From Pyxidicoccus sp. MSG2 (GTDB taxonomy: Bacteria; Myxococcota; Myxococcia; Myxococcales; Myxococcaceae): DNA of 64,000 nucleotides. This document shows, in pieces, positions 50,642 through 59,941 of the stretch (within the stretch, counting starts at the first letter, position 1; every line of letters starts with the position of its first letter). Location of the stretch: contig NZ_JAPNKC010000001.1 of the NCBI RefSeq assembly GCF_026626705.1, positions 5,146,001 through 5,210,000 of the forward strand. The letters run 5' to 3'. The notes under the pieces are model-generated. The model was not told the DNA's origin. It did not search any database and saw only the letters and a program-made list of their open reading frames with translations. The position numbers and the translations under genes are program-made.

Positions 50642-52258
50642 TCACAGGCGCGCCACGCCGAAGGTGTTGGGCTTGAGCTCACGCCGCTTCGCCTCGCGGC
50701 ACACGGACAACGTGAACCCGAGCACCCGCCGCGTGTCGCGCGGGTCGATGAGCCCGTCGTCGAACATCCGCGCGCTGCAGTTGAACGGATGCGACTCCTT
50801 GTCGAACTGGTCGATGATGGGCTGGCAGAACGCGCGAATCCCCTCCTCGTCCACCGTCTCTCCCTGCCGCGCGAGCTTCTCGCCGAAGACAATCGACATC
50901 ACCTTCGCCGCCTGCTCGCCGCCCATGACCGCGGTGCGCGCGTTGGGCCACGCGAAGATGAAGCGCGGGTGGAAGGGCCGGCCGCACATGCCGTAGTTGC
51001 CCGCGCCGAACCCGCCGCCGATGAGCAGCGTGAGCTGCGGCACCGTCGCGTTCGCCACCGCCTGAATCATCTTCGAGCCGTGCTTGACGATTCCGGCCTG
51101 CTCCGGCTGCGTGCCTACCATGTAGCCCGTCGTGTTCTGCAGGTAGAGGATGGGCGTGTCCGACTGGCAGCAGAGCTGGATGAACTGCGCCGCCTTCGTG
51201 GCGCCCTTCGGCGTAATCGGCCCGTTGTTGCCGATGATGCCGATGGGCATCCCGAAGATGCTCGCACGCCCGCAGACGGTGTGCGGGTCGTACTCGTCCT
51301 TGAAGCCGGCGAACTCGGAGCCGTCGACGATTCGCGCGATGACCTCGCGGCAGTCGTACGGCTTGCGGTAGTCCACCGGGACGGCGCCGCACAGCTCGTC
51401 GGGGGAGTAGACGGGCTCGGCGTACGGCGCCTGCGCCTCACGTGCCAGCCGCGCGTTCCACCCGAGCTTGGCAACGATTTCGCGCGCCATGCGGATGGCG
51501 TCGGCGTCGTCCTCCGCGAGGTAGTCCGCCGTCCCCGCCACCGTGGCGTGCATCTCCGCGCCGCCCAGGTCCTCGTCGGTGGCAATCTCGCCCGTCGCGG
51601 CCTTGAGCAGCGGCGGGCCCGCGAGGAAGACCTTGGCCTTCTTCTTCACCATGACGACGTAGTCGGACAGGCCCGGCAGGTACGCGCCGCCCGCGGTGCT
51701 GGAGCCGTGCACCACCGTGACTTGAGGGATGCCCGCCGCCGACAGCTTCGCCTGGTTGTAGAAGGTCTCACCGCCAGGGATGAAGATCTCCTGCTGGTAC
51801 ATGAGGTTGGCTCCGCCGCTCTCCACCAGGGACACCAGGGGGAGCTTGTTCTCCAGCGCCATCTCCTGCGCCCGCAGCGCCTTCTGCACGCCCCACGGCG
51901 ACGCAGTGCCGCCCTTGATGGCGGAGTTGTTCACGAAGACCATGCACCGCACACCGGACACGTAGCCGATGCCGATGATGCTGTTGCCTCCGGCCAGCGA
52001 GCCGTCGCTGTCGTCGTGGTAGCCGTAGCCGCACAGCGTGGACAACTCCAGGAACGGAGTGCCCCGGTCCAGCAGGAGCGTCAGCCGCTCACGCGGAAGG
52101 AGCTGGCCGCGCTTGTGGAACTTCTCGCGCGCCTTGCTCTCCGTGTTGCGGACCTTGGCCTCCACCTCGCGCAACTCCGCGACGCGCGCGAGCATGTCCG
52201 CGCGGTGGGCCTTGAAGGCCTCGGAGCCCGGGTCGATTCGGGACGTGATTCTCGGCAT
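50642..52258 (-). CDS. acyl-CoA carboxylase carboxyltransferase (beta) subunit
   Basis: A 538-residue carboxyltransferase with two crotonase-like halves: CGYGYHDDSDGSLAGGNSI and VFVNNSAIKGG in the N-half, LYLQNTTGYMVG, and the conserved GGGFGAGNYGMCGRPFHPRF in the C-half, matching methylcrotonyl/geranyl-CoA carboxylase beta rather than PccB. ATG 52258 is five bases after the AtuA stop. With the alpha subunit it should carboxylate a branched enoyl-CoA. Confidence 0.93.
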   Translation of the reverse strand: MPRITSRIDPGSEAFKAHRADMLARVAELREVEAKVRNTESKAREKFHKRGQLLPRERLTLLLDRGTPFLELSTLCGYGYHDDSDGSLAGGNSIIGIGYVSGVRCMVFVNNSAIKGGTASPWGVQKALRAQEMALENKLPLVSLVESGGANLMYQQEIFIPGGETFYNQAKLSAAGIPQVTVVHGSSTAGGAYLPGLSDYVVMVKKKAKVFLAGPPLLKAATGEIATDEDLGGAEMHATVAGTADYLAEDDADAIRMAREIVAKLGWNARLAREAQAPYAEPVYSPDELCGAVPVDYRKPYDCREVIARIVDGSEFAGFKDEYDPHTVCGRASIFGMPIGIIGNNGPITPKGATKAAQFIQLCCQSDTPILYLQNTTGYMVGTQPEQAGIVKHGSKMIQAVANATVPQLTLLIGGGFGAGNYGMCGRPFHPRFIFAWPNARTAVMGGEQAAKVMSIVFGEKLARQGETVDEEGIRAFCQPIIDQFDKESHPFNCSARMFDDGLIDPRDTRRVLGFTLSVCREAKRRELKPNTFGVARL

Positions 52259-52263
52259 TGGTC

Positions 52264-53973
52264 TCACCCCTGCCCTTCGCGCAGCAGCGACTCGGGAATG
52301 TCCATGTGGCGCGAGCGGAGCCACTCGCCCAGCGCCTTGCCCTGCGGGTCGAAGCGCGTGGAGGACGACACGCCTTCTCCCAGGATTCCGTCGATGACGA
52401 AGTTCAGCCCCCGCAGATGCGGGAAGACGTGCCGCTCCATCGGGAAGGCCGCGGCCTCCGGGAGCAGCTCGCGGAGCTTCTCCGGCGTCAGCGTGTGCGC
52501 CAGCCAGCGCCAGGCTTCATCCGTCCTCGCCCAGACGCCGATGTTCGCGGTGCCACCCTTGTCCCCGCTCCGCGCGGCGACGATGCGCCCCAACGGCGCG
52601 CGGCGCGTGGGACCTGACGCAGGTGGCGCGGGAAGCACGGGCGCCTCTACCGGCGCCAGGGCCAGCGTCTTCTCCGAGGGCGGAATCACGGTGCGCGTTC
52701 CGTCGGCGAGCACGGCGACATGCTCCACCTTGCCCGCCTCCACATAGGCAGGCGTGTAGACGCCATACGGTGCACCGTCCGACGGCGGCGCCGTCATGGT
52801 GAAGCCCGGGTAGCTGCCCAGCGCCAGCTCCACCGCGGCGCCGCTGAAAGCACGGCCCACCAGCTTCGGGTCCGCGTCCTTCACCACCACTCGCAAGAAG
52901 GCGGCGGCCTGCTCCTCCGTGGCGGCGTCCTCGCGGTCCGTGCGGACCAGCGTCCAGTGGACCTCCTTCGGCTTGCGGCCCATCGCCGCGTCCAACTGCT
53001 CGCGGACGAGCCGGGCCTTCTCCTCGATGTCGAGCCCCACGAGGACGAACGTCGCCTCGTTGCGATAGCCACCGAGGTTGTTGAGGCAGACCTTCACCGT
53101 GGGAGGCGGCGGCTCGCCGCGCACCCCGGTGATGCGCACGCGGTCCTTGCCCTCAGAGGACAGCGAGATGCTGTCGAAGCGCGCCGTCGCATCCGGCCCC
53201 GCGTACCGGGCCCCGGTGATTTCGTAGACGAGCTGCGCGAGCACCGTGTCCACCGTCACCGCGCCGCCCGTGCCCGGATGCTTGGTGATGACCGAGCTGC
53301 CATCCTCGTGCAGCTCCGCCAGCGGGAAGCCGGGACGGCGCGCATCCACCTCCGTGAAGAAGGAGTAGTTGCCGCCCGTCGCCTGCGTGCCGCACTCCAG
53401 CACGTGGCCGGCCACCATGGCCCCGGCCAGCCTGTCCCAGTCGTCCTTCTTCCACCCGAAGTGCGCCGCCGCCGGGCCCACCACCAGCGATGCGTCCGTC
53501 ACGCGTCCCGTGACGACAATGTCCGCGCCCGCGCGCAGGCACTCGGCGATGCCCCAGGCGCCCAGGTACGCGTTGGCCGTGAGCGGACTGCCCAGGCCGA
53601 GCGCGTCCGCGCTGCCAGAGAGGTCATCCCCCTCCACGTGCGCCACCTGCACCTTCACGCCCAGCTTGCCGGCCACCTCGCGCAGCGCGGCGGCGAGCCC
53701 GGCCGGATTCAGCCCTCCCGCGTTGGTGACGACCTTGACCTTCTTCTCCACCACCAGCACCAGGCACTGCTCCATCTGGCGGAGGAACGTCTTCGCGAAG
53801 CCCGTGGCCGGGTCCTTCATCCTGTCACGGCCGAGAATCAGCATCGTCAGCTCGGCGAGGTAGTCGCCGGTGAGGACGTCGAGCTGCCCGCCCTCCAGCA
53901 TCTCCTTCACGGCCGAGAAGCGGTCTCCGTAGAAACCCGAGGCATTGCCGATACGCAGGGGGGACGCGCTCAT
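52264..53973 (-). CDS. AtuA family (DUF1446) acyclic terpene utilisation protein
   Basis: A 569-residue protein of the AtuA/DUF1446 family, needed for citronellol and geraniol breakdown in Pseudomonas but with an unsettled reaction. Marks: RIGNASGFYGDRFSA at the start, LTGDYLAELTMLIL, VVTNAGGLNPAG, GADIVVTGRVTDASLVVGP, VLECGTQATGGNY, and near the C-terminus the AARSGDKGGTANIGVWA motif. ATG 53973 is chosen at MSASPLRIG, consistent with the family. It leads the operon and reads away from the TetR gene, across an intergenic palindrome. Confidence 0.92.
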   Translation of the reverse strand: MSASPLRIGNASGFYGDRFSAVKEMLEGGQLDVLTGDYLAELTMLILGRDRMKDPATGFAKTFLRQMEQCLVLVVEKKVKVVTNAGGLNPAGLAAALREVAGKLGVKVQVAHVEGDDLSGSADALGLGSPLTANAYLGAWGIAECLRAGADIVVTGRVTDASLVVGPAAAHFGWKKDDWDRLAGAMVAGHVLECGTQATGGNYSFFTEVDARRPGFPLAELHEDGSSVITKHPGTGGAVTVDTVLAQLVYEITGARYAGPDATARFDSISLSSEGKDRVRITGVRGEPPPPTVKVCLNNLGGYRNEATFVLVGLDIEEKARLVREQLDAAMGRKPKEVHWTLVRTDREDAATEEQAAAFLRVVVKDADPKLVGRAFSGAAVELALGSYPGFTMTAPPSDGAPYGVYTPAYVEAGKVEHVAVLADGTRTVIPPSEKTLALAPVEAPVLPAPPASGPTRRAPLGRIVAARSGDKGGTANIGVWARTDEAWRWLAHTLTPEKLRELLPEAAAFPMERHVFPHLRGLNFVIDGILGEGVSSSTRFDPQGKALGEWLRSRHMDIPESLLREGQG

Positions 53974-54049
53974 GCTCTCTCCATCCGGCCGAGGGCAGGT
54001 CTGCCCATGCCGCCAGCCAGGGTCCAAATCAGTGTGGGAGGCCCTCCAT

Positions 54050-54075
54050 AAAAAAGCAAGCGCGCTTGCTTTTTT
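54050..54075. promoter_or_regulatory. perfect 26-bp palindromic operator
   Basis: Six A, then GCAAGCGCGCTTGC, then six T form a perfect dyad between the divergent atuA-like (start 53973) and tetR (start 54101) genes. TetR regulators commonly bind such palindromes over their own promoter, and Pseudomonas AtuR binds inverted repeats in the same atuA-atuR position. A terminator is excluded because both flanking genes read away from it. Confidence 0.85.
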
Positions 54076-54100
54076 CTCCCGCGACTTTCATCCTCGGGGT

Positions 54101-54730
54101 GTGAGTGACTCATCCGGCGCGACGGGCAGGCAGGAGCAGGAGCGCAGCCGCGTCACGCGCCAGCGGCTGATGCAGGCGGCGATTGGCGCCCTCTGTGAGC
54201 TGGGGTGGGCGGGCGCCACCATGACCGTCATCGCCGAGCGCGCGGGCGTGTCTCGCGGCGCGTGCCAGCACCACTTCCCCACCCGCGCGGACCTGGTAGC
54301 GGCGGCGGTGGAGTACGTCGGACAGCAGCAGGTGGAAGAGGCCCTGCGCCGGTCCGCCGTGCTCCCGGCGGACGAGCGGCGCACGGAGGCCATCCTCCAC
54401 ATGCTCGCGGACATCTACACGAGCCCCCTGTTCATCGCCGCCGTGCAGCTCTGGGTCGCCGCCGCAGCGGACCCGGAGTTGCGCGCGCAGCTCACGCCCC
54501 TGGAGGCGCGCACCGGCCGCGAGGTGCACCGGCTCACGGTGAAGCTGCTCGAGGTGGATGACAAGGACTCGGAGGTGCGCGAATTGGTGCAGGCCTCGCT
54601 GGACCTCGTTCGCGGGCTCGCGCTGGCGAACCTCCTTCGCGATGACAGCGCCCGGCGGAAGAAGGTGCTCCACCGGTGGGCTCGCACGCTCGATGCGGCG
54701 CTCGGCGCCCGGCGCTCACGCAGGGACTGA
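54101..54730 (+). CDS. TetR family regulator, AtuR-like
   Basis: A 209-residue repressor. The HTH is at about 19-65: VTRQRLMQAAIGALCELGW, GATMTVIAERAGVSRGACQHHFPTR. The helical ligand domain follows (ILHMLADIYTSPLFIAAVQLWVAAAADPEL), with a basic C-terminal tail. GTG 54101 is the best-placed start, 25 bases after the palindrome, but its ribosome site is weak. It probably represses both itself with the SDR gene and the divergent carboxylase operon until an acyl-CoA is present. Confidence 0.88.
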   Translation: MSDSSGATGRQEQERSRVTRQRLMQAAIGALCELGWAGATMTVIAERAGVSRGACQHHFPTRADLVAAAVEYVGQQQVEEALRRSAVLPADERRTEAILHMLADIYTSPLFIAAVQLWVAAAADPELRAQLTPLEARTGREVHRLTVKLLEVDDKDSEVRELVQASLDLVRGLALANLLRDDSARRKKVLHRWARTLDAALGARRSRRD

Positions 54731-54770
54731 CGTTTCTTCTTTCAGGTACACGCCAACATCTGGAGGTGAC

Positions 54771-55649
54771 ATGGGTTACCGCTCTCTCTTCGCGCCGGGC
54801 TGCTTCAAGGACCGCAACGTCATCGTGACGGGCGGCGGCAGTGGCATCGGCCGCTGCACCGCGCATGAATTGGCATCGCTGGGCGCGCACGTCGTCCTCG
54901 TCGGCCGCAAGCAGGACAAGCTGGAGGCCGTCGCCGCGGAGCTTCGCGAGGACGGCGGCGAGTGCTCGCTGGAGGTGGTCGACATCCGCAACGAGGACGG
55001 CGTGAAGGAGACTGTGGGCCGCATCGTCGCGGCGCGCGGGCGCATCCACGGCCTGGTCAACAACGCGGGCGGGCAGTTCCCCTCGCCGCTGGCGGCCATC
55101 TCGAAGAAGGGCTTCGAGGCGGTGGTGTCCACCAACCTCACGGGCGGCTTCCTCATGGCGCGCGAGGTGTACCTCCAGTCGATGAGCAGCCACGGCGGCG
55201 CCATCGTCAACATGCTCGCGGACTTCTGGGGCGGCATGCCGGGCATGGGGCACTCGGGCGCGGCACGCGCGGGCATGCTCAACCTCACGGAGACCGCCGC
55301 CGTCGAGTGGGCCGCGTCCGGCGTGCGCGTCAACGCCGTGGCCCCCGGGTGGGTGATGTCCAGCGGCATGGACAGCTACCAGGACGAGGGCGTCAAGGCG
55401 CTCATCCCCCTGCTCAAGAAGGAAGTCCCCCTGCAGCGGCTCGCCAGCGAGTCCGAGGTGAGCGCCGCCATCGTCTTCCTGCTCACCGACGCCGCCGCGT
55501 TCATCACCGGCGACGTCATCAAGATTGACGGTGGGGCCTCGTGCAACACGAAGATCTACCCCCTCGAGGAGACCTCCGCCTCCAAGTCCTACGAGGGCTT
55601 CCACCGCGCGCAGGCGCCGCGCATCCTCGGTGGAGAGCCCAAGAAGTAG
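54771..55649 (+). CDS. SDR, peroxisomal-enoyl-CoA-reductase-like
   Basis: A 292-residue short-chain dehydrogenase. TGGGSGIGR near 20-28 is the NADP motif, NNAGGQFPSP near 97 the fold marker. The YxxxK site is replaced by HSGAARAG, which is exactly the form seen in mammalian PECR (trans-2-enoyl-CoA reductase) and 2,4-dienoyl-CoA reductases, so it acts on enoyl-CoA thioesters rather than alcohols. ATG 54771 has TGGAGG upstream. It lies 40 bp after tetR on the same strand. It fits reduction of unsaturated acyl-CoA in terpenoid or branched-chain breakdown. Confidence 0.88.
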   Translation: MGYRSLFAPGCFKDRNVIVTGGGSGIGRCTAHELASLGAHVVLVGRKQDKLEAVAAELREDGGECSLEVVDIRNEDGVKETVGRIVAARGRIHGLVNNAGGQFPSPLAAISKKGFEAVVSTNLTGGFLMAREVYLQSMSSHGGAIVNMLADFWGGMPGMGHSGAARAGMLNLTETAAVEWAASGVRVNAVAPGWVMSSGMDSYQDEGVKALIPLLKKEVPLQRLASESEVSAAIVFLLTDAAAFITGDVIKIDGGASCNTKIYPLEETSASKSYEGFHRAQAPRILGGEPKK

Positions 55650-55655
55650 CGGGCT

Positions 55656-58496
55656 TCAGGGGACCTCGGTGCCCTCGAAGAAGCGCCGGGCGCGGGCCAC
55701 GGCGGACAGGCCCACCTTGCTGCCGAGCCTCCGGCCCACGAAGTCATCCGGGGTGAGGTGGATGCCGCCCCACAGCCGGGACTGTCCCGCCTGGTCCGCG
55801 GCGTCGGCATAGGTGGCCCACTGCAGGCGCACGTCGGTGGTGGGGCCGCGCTCGAAGGTGAGGTAGCTGTTGGCGCCCGCGACGAACTCGCCGAGGCCTC
55901 CTGGGAAGTACTCGCTGCCGGTGAGCGCGGTGAGCACCTCGGCGGCGGAGCGGCTGAAGGTGCTGTGCCCGGAGATGAAGCCCGGGAAGGCCGGCGTCAC
56001 AAAGGTGCGCAGCTGGTAGGGCATCCACTCCACCGCACGAATCCACGCCGAGCCACCCACCTCGTTGCGGCGGTCTCCCGGTTCGCCCCGCCACGCGTGC
56101 ACCGCCACCTGCCCCACGAAGCGCGCCAGGTGCGCGTGCCGCTGGCCCGGCGCGGAGCTCTCCGCGGTGATGACCTCGATGAGCCCCGGCACCAGCGGCA
56201 GGCCGTCCGGGTGGTACGCCGGGCCGCTCGGGTCCGTGGACTGGCCCAGCTTCCCCATGTACCGGATGAGCGAGAGCGGCCGCGCGCCGAGGAACTCGCG
56301 CTTCACCTCCCACGCGACGATGGCCGCATCGTGCACCGCGCCGTTGAGCGCGAGGTACACCTTCACGTCCCACTCCAGCGCGTCCAGTTCGGGGCCCGTG
56401 CCGAACAGGCGCCGCGAGAAGCCGGGCGCGTCCGCCACGCTGTTGGCGAGCACGTTCCAGTGCCCCGGCGGCGTCTCCGACTTCGGGCCGTCCGCCCAGA
56501 ACTCCGCCAGCACGCGGCCGAAGTCTCCGCGCCGCACCATCCGCTGTGCATAGGGCTGGCCGGTGACGGGATTCACCGAGCGGCCGGTGCCGTCATTCGC
56601 GCCCAGGCTGTTGTTGCCGAGCGAGCCGGGCGACGTGTCCATCATCTCGTCACTGCCCAGCCAGCTCTCCTTGCGCAGCACGTCCACCACGTGCGTGCGC
56701 ACCTCCGCGTCGAACTTCGGCGGACTGCCCGGGTCCAGGTACAGCCCGCCGCCCGCCGGCCGCGTCAGGGCGAACGGCGTCACGTTCCTCCAGTGCGCGC
56801 CGATGTACCCCTGCACCCCGGAGCCGGTGATGATGCCGTTCTGCGTGACGGACACCGCCAGGTTGAGCGGCTGCCATACGGACGGGTCCGCCAGCGTCAC
56901 CAGCGGCGTGTCCACCACCAGCGGCGTGTTCACGAACTGGAAGCCCGTGGTGTCCTTGTAGTCGTTCTGCTCGTTGGCCCCGTCGTCCGCGCCCGCGCTG
57001 ATGATGGCCTGGCCGATGCGGTTGCCCACGGCGCGCGGACTGTCGCCCGTCGCCACGGTGTCGTCCGGCGCGTAGCCGAGCTTCTCCATGAAGGCGCGGA
57101 AGCACACCGCGGAGGTGGGCCCGCCGACGGCCTTCGTGTAGCGGTGCGCGAGGACACGGTACGCCGCGTAGCTGAGGGCCTCCGCGCGCGCGGCTGACAC
57201 GTCGCTGGCGGTGTGCTTCTCGCGCAGGAAGACGCCGTCCGCCGTCGCGTCGTACGCGGCCCACGCGTCCCACATGGCCGCGGACACGTGGTACAGGTTG
57301 CGCGCGTGCACCGTCGGACGCGGGATGTCGCGACGGATGGCATTGAGGAGCTGCTCATCCCAGCGGCGGGCGATGGTGCCCGTCGGCTTCGGGTCCACCG
57401 CCGCAGCGGGACACGTCACCGCCGGGGGTGTCGGCGTCACGACGTCGGGCGCGAACGCAATCTCCGCGCCCCCGTGCACCAGCGCGCCGGCATCTAGTCC
57501 GCCCGACAGCACGTTGCCTCCGACGGCCCAGACTCCACCTTCCGGGTCCGTCCACGCGGCGTGCAGGGACTCCACGGGCGCGGTGTTGTCGAGGTCCGCC
57601 TGGGCCCACTTCCCCGCCGCGCGCCGATAGATTTCGCCCCGGAAGCCCGTGGCCCAGCCGGTGCCGTCCTCGGAGAGGGAGACGCCCTGCATGAGCGGGG
57701 TGCCCTCGGGGGCGCGGCTCACGAAGCGGCCGGCGGCCTCGTCCAGCTCCAGGATTTCGCCCTGGTTCTCTCCTCCCACCACCGCGACGACACCTCCCGC
57801 GCCGTGCACGGTGAAGAGGCGGCTGGTGGTGCCGGTGGGAAGCACCGCGAAGGCGCCGCCGCCGCGCGAGCGCATCGCCACGCCCTGCGCACCCACCACG
57901 TACACGTCACCTCCGGTGCCCCACACCTTGAAGAAGCCGGGGATGTCTCCGTCGGCGGTGCGCGGCAGGTCGGCGAGCGGCAGCGGCACTTCGCTCCACT
58001 GCGTGCCGTCGTAGTGCCAGATGAAGCCGCCGCGGTCGGACACGGCGCCCACCGCGTACAGGTTCTCCGGGGTGGAGCCCCAGATGCCGTACACGGTGTG
58101 GCGCGCGAGGCCCGGCGTGCGCATGCGGGTGAAGGCTCCATTCTCGTAGCGGAGGACGGTGGCGCTGCCTCCGGACATCAGCACCGGGCCATCCTTGAAG
58201 GCGTGCACCCACCACAGGTCTCCGCGCAGGCCGGTGGGCACTTCGGTCCAGGAGGTGCCGTCGAAGTGGAGCACCTCGGGCCCGCGGCCCCGGTCCGCGC
58301 CCACGGCCCACACGTCGGTGGCCGAGCGGCCGGAGATGCCGAGCAGCGCCTCCGGGCGGACCTGCGTCACCGTGGCCCAGGCGAGGGGCTCCGGTGTGGG
58401 GATGGGGTCGGGCTCGTCGGGGCAGCCGGTGAGCAGTGCGCCCAGCGTGAGGGAGAGGAGCCAGCCACGGAAGGGGGTGTGGAGGTGCTGCGGCAT
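55656..58496 (-). CDS. vanadium-haloperoxidase-like lipoprotein with N-terminal propeller
   Basis: A 946-residue lipoprotein (LLTGC lipobox, then a Pro/Asp/Glu linker). Residues about 45-360 are a beta-propeller with Trp/Gly repeats (SATDVWAVGAD, TPENLYAVGAV, GTGGDVYVVGAQG). Residues about 375-946 are a PAP2/haloperoxidase domain: RHLARN-like helices, then FISGHSTFSRSA with His844 and GGIHLTPDDFVGRRLG with His913, the vanadate/phosphate ligands. The family halogenates organics with hydrogen peroxide or acts as phosphatase. ATG 58496 has AGGAG. A small lipoprotein gene lies 56 bp upstream. Confidence 0.85.
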   Translation of the reverse strand: MPQHLHTPFRGWLLSLTLGALLTGCPDEPDPIPTPEPLAWATVTQVRPEALLGISGRSATDVWAVGADRGRGPEVLHFDGTSWTEVPTGLRGDLWWVHAFKDGPVLMSGGSATVLRYENGAFTRMRTPGLARHTVYGIWGSTPENLYAVGAVSDRGGFIWHYDGTQWSEVPLPLADLPRTADGDIPGFFKVWGTGGDVYVVGAQGVAMRSRGGGAFAVLPTGTTSRLFTVHGAGGVVAVVGGENQGEILELDEAAGRFVSRAPEGTPLMQGVSLSEDGTGWATGFRGEIYRRAAGKWAQADLDNTAPVESLHAAWTDPEGGVWAVGGNVLSGGLDAGALVHGGAEIAFAPDVVTPTPPAVTCPAAAVDPKPTGTIARRWDEQLLNAIRRDIPRPTVHARNLYHVSAAMWDAWAAYDATADGVFLREKHTASDVSAARAEALSYAAYRVLAHRYTKAVGGPTSAVCFRAFMEKLGYAPDDTVATGDSPRAVGNRIGQAIISAGADDGANEQNDYKDTTGFQFVNTPLVVDTPLVTLADPSVWQPLNLAVSVTQNGIITGSGVQGYIGAHWRNVTPFALTRPAGGGLYLDPGSPPKFDAEVRTHVVDVLRKESWLGSDEMMDTSPGSLGNNSLGANDGTGRSVNPVTGQPYAQRMVRRGDFGRVLAEFWADGPKSETPPGHWNVLANSVADAPGFSRRLFGTGPELDALEWDVKVYLALNGAVHDAAIVAWEVKREFLGARPLSLIRYMGKLGQSTDPSGPAYHPDGLPLVPGLIEVITAESSAPGQRHAHLARFVGQVAVHAWRGEPGDRRNEVGGSAWIRAVEWMPYQLRTFVTPAFPGFISGHSTFSRSAAEVLTALTGSEYFPGGLGEFVAGANSYLTFERGPTTDVRLQWATYADAADQAGQSRLWGGIHLTPDDFVGRRLGSKVGLSAVARARRFFEGTEVP

Positions 58497-58552
58497 GGTG
58501 CGACTCCTGCGTGTCGCGAAGGTGGGATTGCGGCGAGTGGATGCGCCGTGAG

Positions 58553-59095
58553 TTACGGGAACGGGGTCTCCGCCCACTGGAGGGTGCCGGTGCGCGAGTC
58601 GGAGCCGTGCTCGCCGTCGTCGCTCGCGAAGGACGCGTTCAGGCGGACCTCGCGGTCCACGGCTTCGAACGGGTCTTCGATGACGAGCAGCAGTCCTTCA
58701 AGCTTTGCCGGCTCGCCCTCCTGCGGGGGCCGGTCGAAGCGCAGGTTGACGGAGTAGGGGGCCGAGAGTTGCTCTCCGTCGGAGATACGCTCCAGGGACA
58801 GCTTCACCTTCGCCTTCACGTTGGTGAGCTCCCAGACGCGCAGGGAGACGAAGACGTGCTGGCTGCCCTGGCCGCCTTCGTTCAGGTCCAGCGTGCTGCC
58901 GTCCTCGATGGGGGAGAAGGAGACGCCCGTGCCCACTTCGAACTGGCGGAGCGGGCCCTCCGGCCCGGGACAGCCCGCGAGCCCGAGGCCCAGCGCGAGC
59001 CAGCCAAGGCACAGGGCACTGCGAACCGTGCGAGCACGGTGGAGGGAACCCGAAGTCACCTTGCGTGACGAGGGGAAAGAACGGGGGCTCAACAC
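58553..59095 (-). CDS. small lipoprotein upstream of the haloperoxidase-like gene
   Basis: A 180-residue lipoprotein of unknown function: signal and lipobox LGLAGC (Cys42), then a beta-rich domain (VSLRVWELTNVKAKVKLSLERI, YSVNLRFDRPP, LEGLLLVIEDPFEAVDREV). It starts at GTG 59095 with GGAG upstream. Same strand and 56 bp from the haloperoxidase-like gene suggest co-transcription and a shared envelope function. Confidence 0.7.
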   Translation of the reverse strand: MLSPRSFPSSRKVTSGSLHRARTVRSALCLGWLALGLGLAGCPGPEGPLRQFEVGTGVSFSPIEDGSTLDLNEGGQGSQHVFVSLRVWELTNVKAKVKLSLERISDGEQLSAPYSVNLRFDRPPQEGEPAKLEGLLLVIEDPFEAVDREVRLNASFASDDGEHGSDSRTGTLQWAETPFP

Positions 59096-59153
59096 GAAAG
59101 ACTCCGGGGCTGCCGGCCGCTTCCGGGAGCATACGTGAATTCGCGAGCGGGGA

Positions 59154-59621
<468 letters not shown>

Positions 59622-59646
59622 GGGCGCGAGTCTCTACCATTGGCGC

Positions 59647-59853
59647 ATGGACATGCGCGAGGCGCTGCGAAGGGCCTATCCGAGCCATGGGCCTGACTGG
59701 GACGCGGCCATCGAGGCCGGCGTCGACGTCTCCCTCTTGGAGGAGAATCTCCGGCTCACCCCGACAGAGCGTCTCGAGCAACTCCAGCGCATGACCGAGC
59801 TGTACGAGGCACTACGACCCAAGGAGGAGCACGAAGACGAGCAGACCTCCTGA
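59647..59853 (+). CDS. small helical protein, 68 residues
   Basis: ATG 59647 opens a 68-residue acidic, helical protein (AIEAGVDVSLLEENLRLTP, ERLEQLQRMTELYEALRP). The second half resembles short proteins often found beside nucleotidyltransferase or toxin genes, but no such partner is present. Its last codons and stop lie inside copy A of the 90-bp direct repeat, so its C-terminus may have been set by that duplication. Confidence 0.6.
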   Translation: MDMREALRRAYPSHGPDWDAAIEAGVDVSLLEENLRLTPTERLEQLQRMTELYEALRPKEEHEDEQTS

Positions 59854-59933
59854 CACCCACGCCAGGAGGCCCCTCGTTTCACACGGTGCTCAGTCGCACT
59901 CGTGCGTCACGGTGTGTGTCGTGGCCTTCGGGC
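59844..59933. repeat. 90-bp direct repeat, copy A
   Basis: 87 of 90 bases match copy B at 61264-61353. On the minus strand it codes for the last 13 residues of the terminal amidohydrolase (PKATTHTVTHECD) without the rest of that gene, plus the CCTCCTG/CAGGAGG hairpin (59846-59869). It sits just downstream of the two-lipoprotein cassette and can act as its terminator. Confidence 0.9.
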
Positions 59934-59941
59934 CTTGGTCT

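Noticed and set aside
54050..54075. Rho-independent terminator (stem plus T-run)
   Set aside because: Both neighbouring genes read away from it, so it is better read as an operator.
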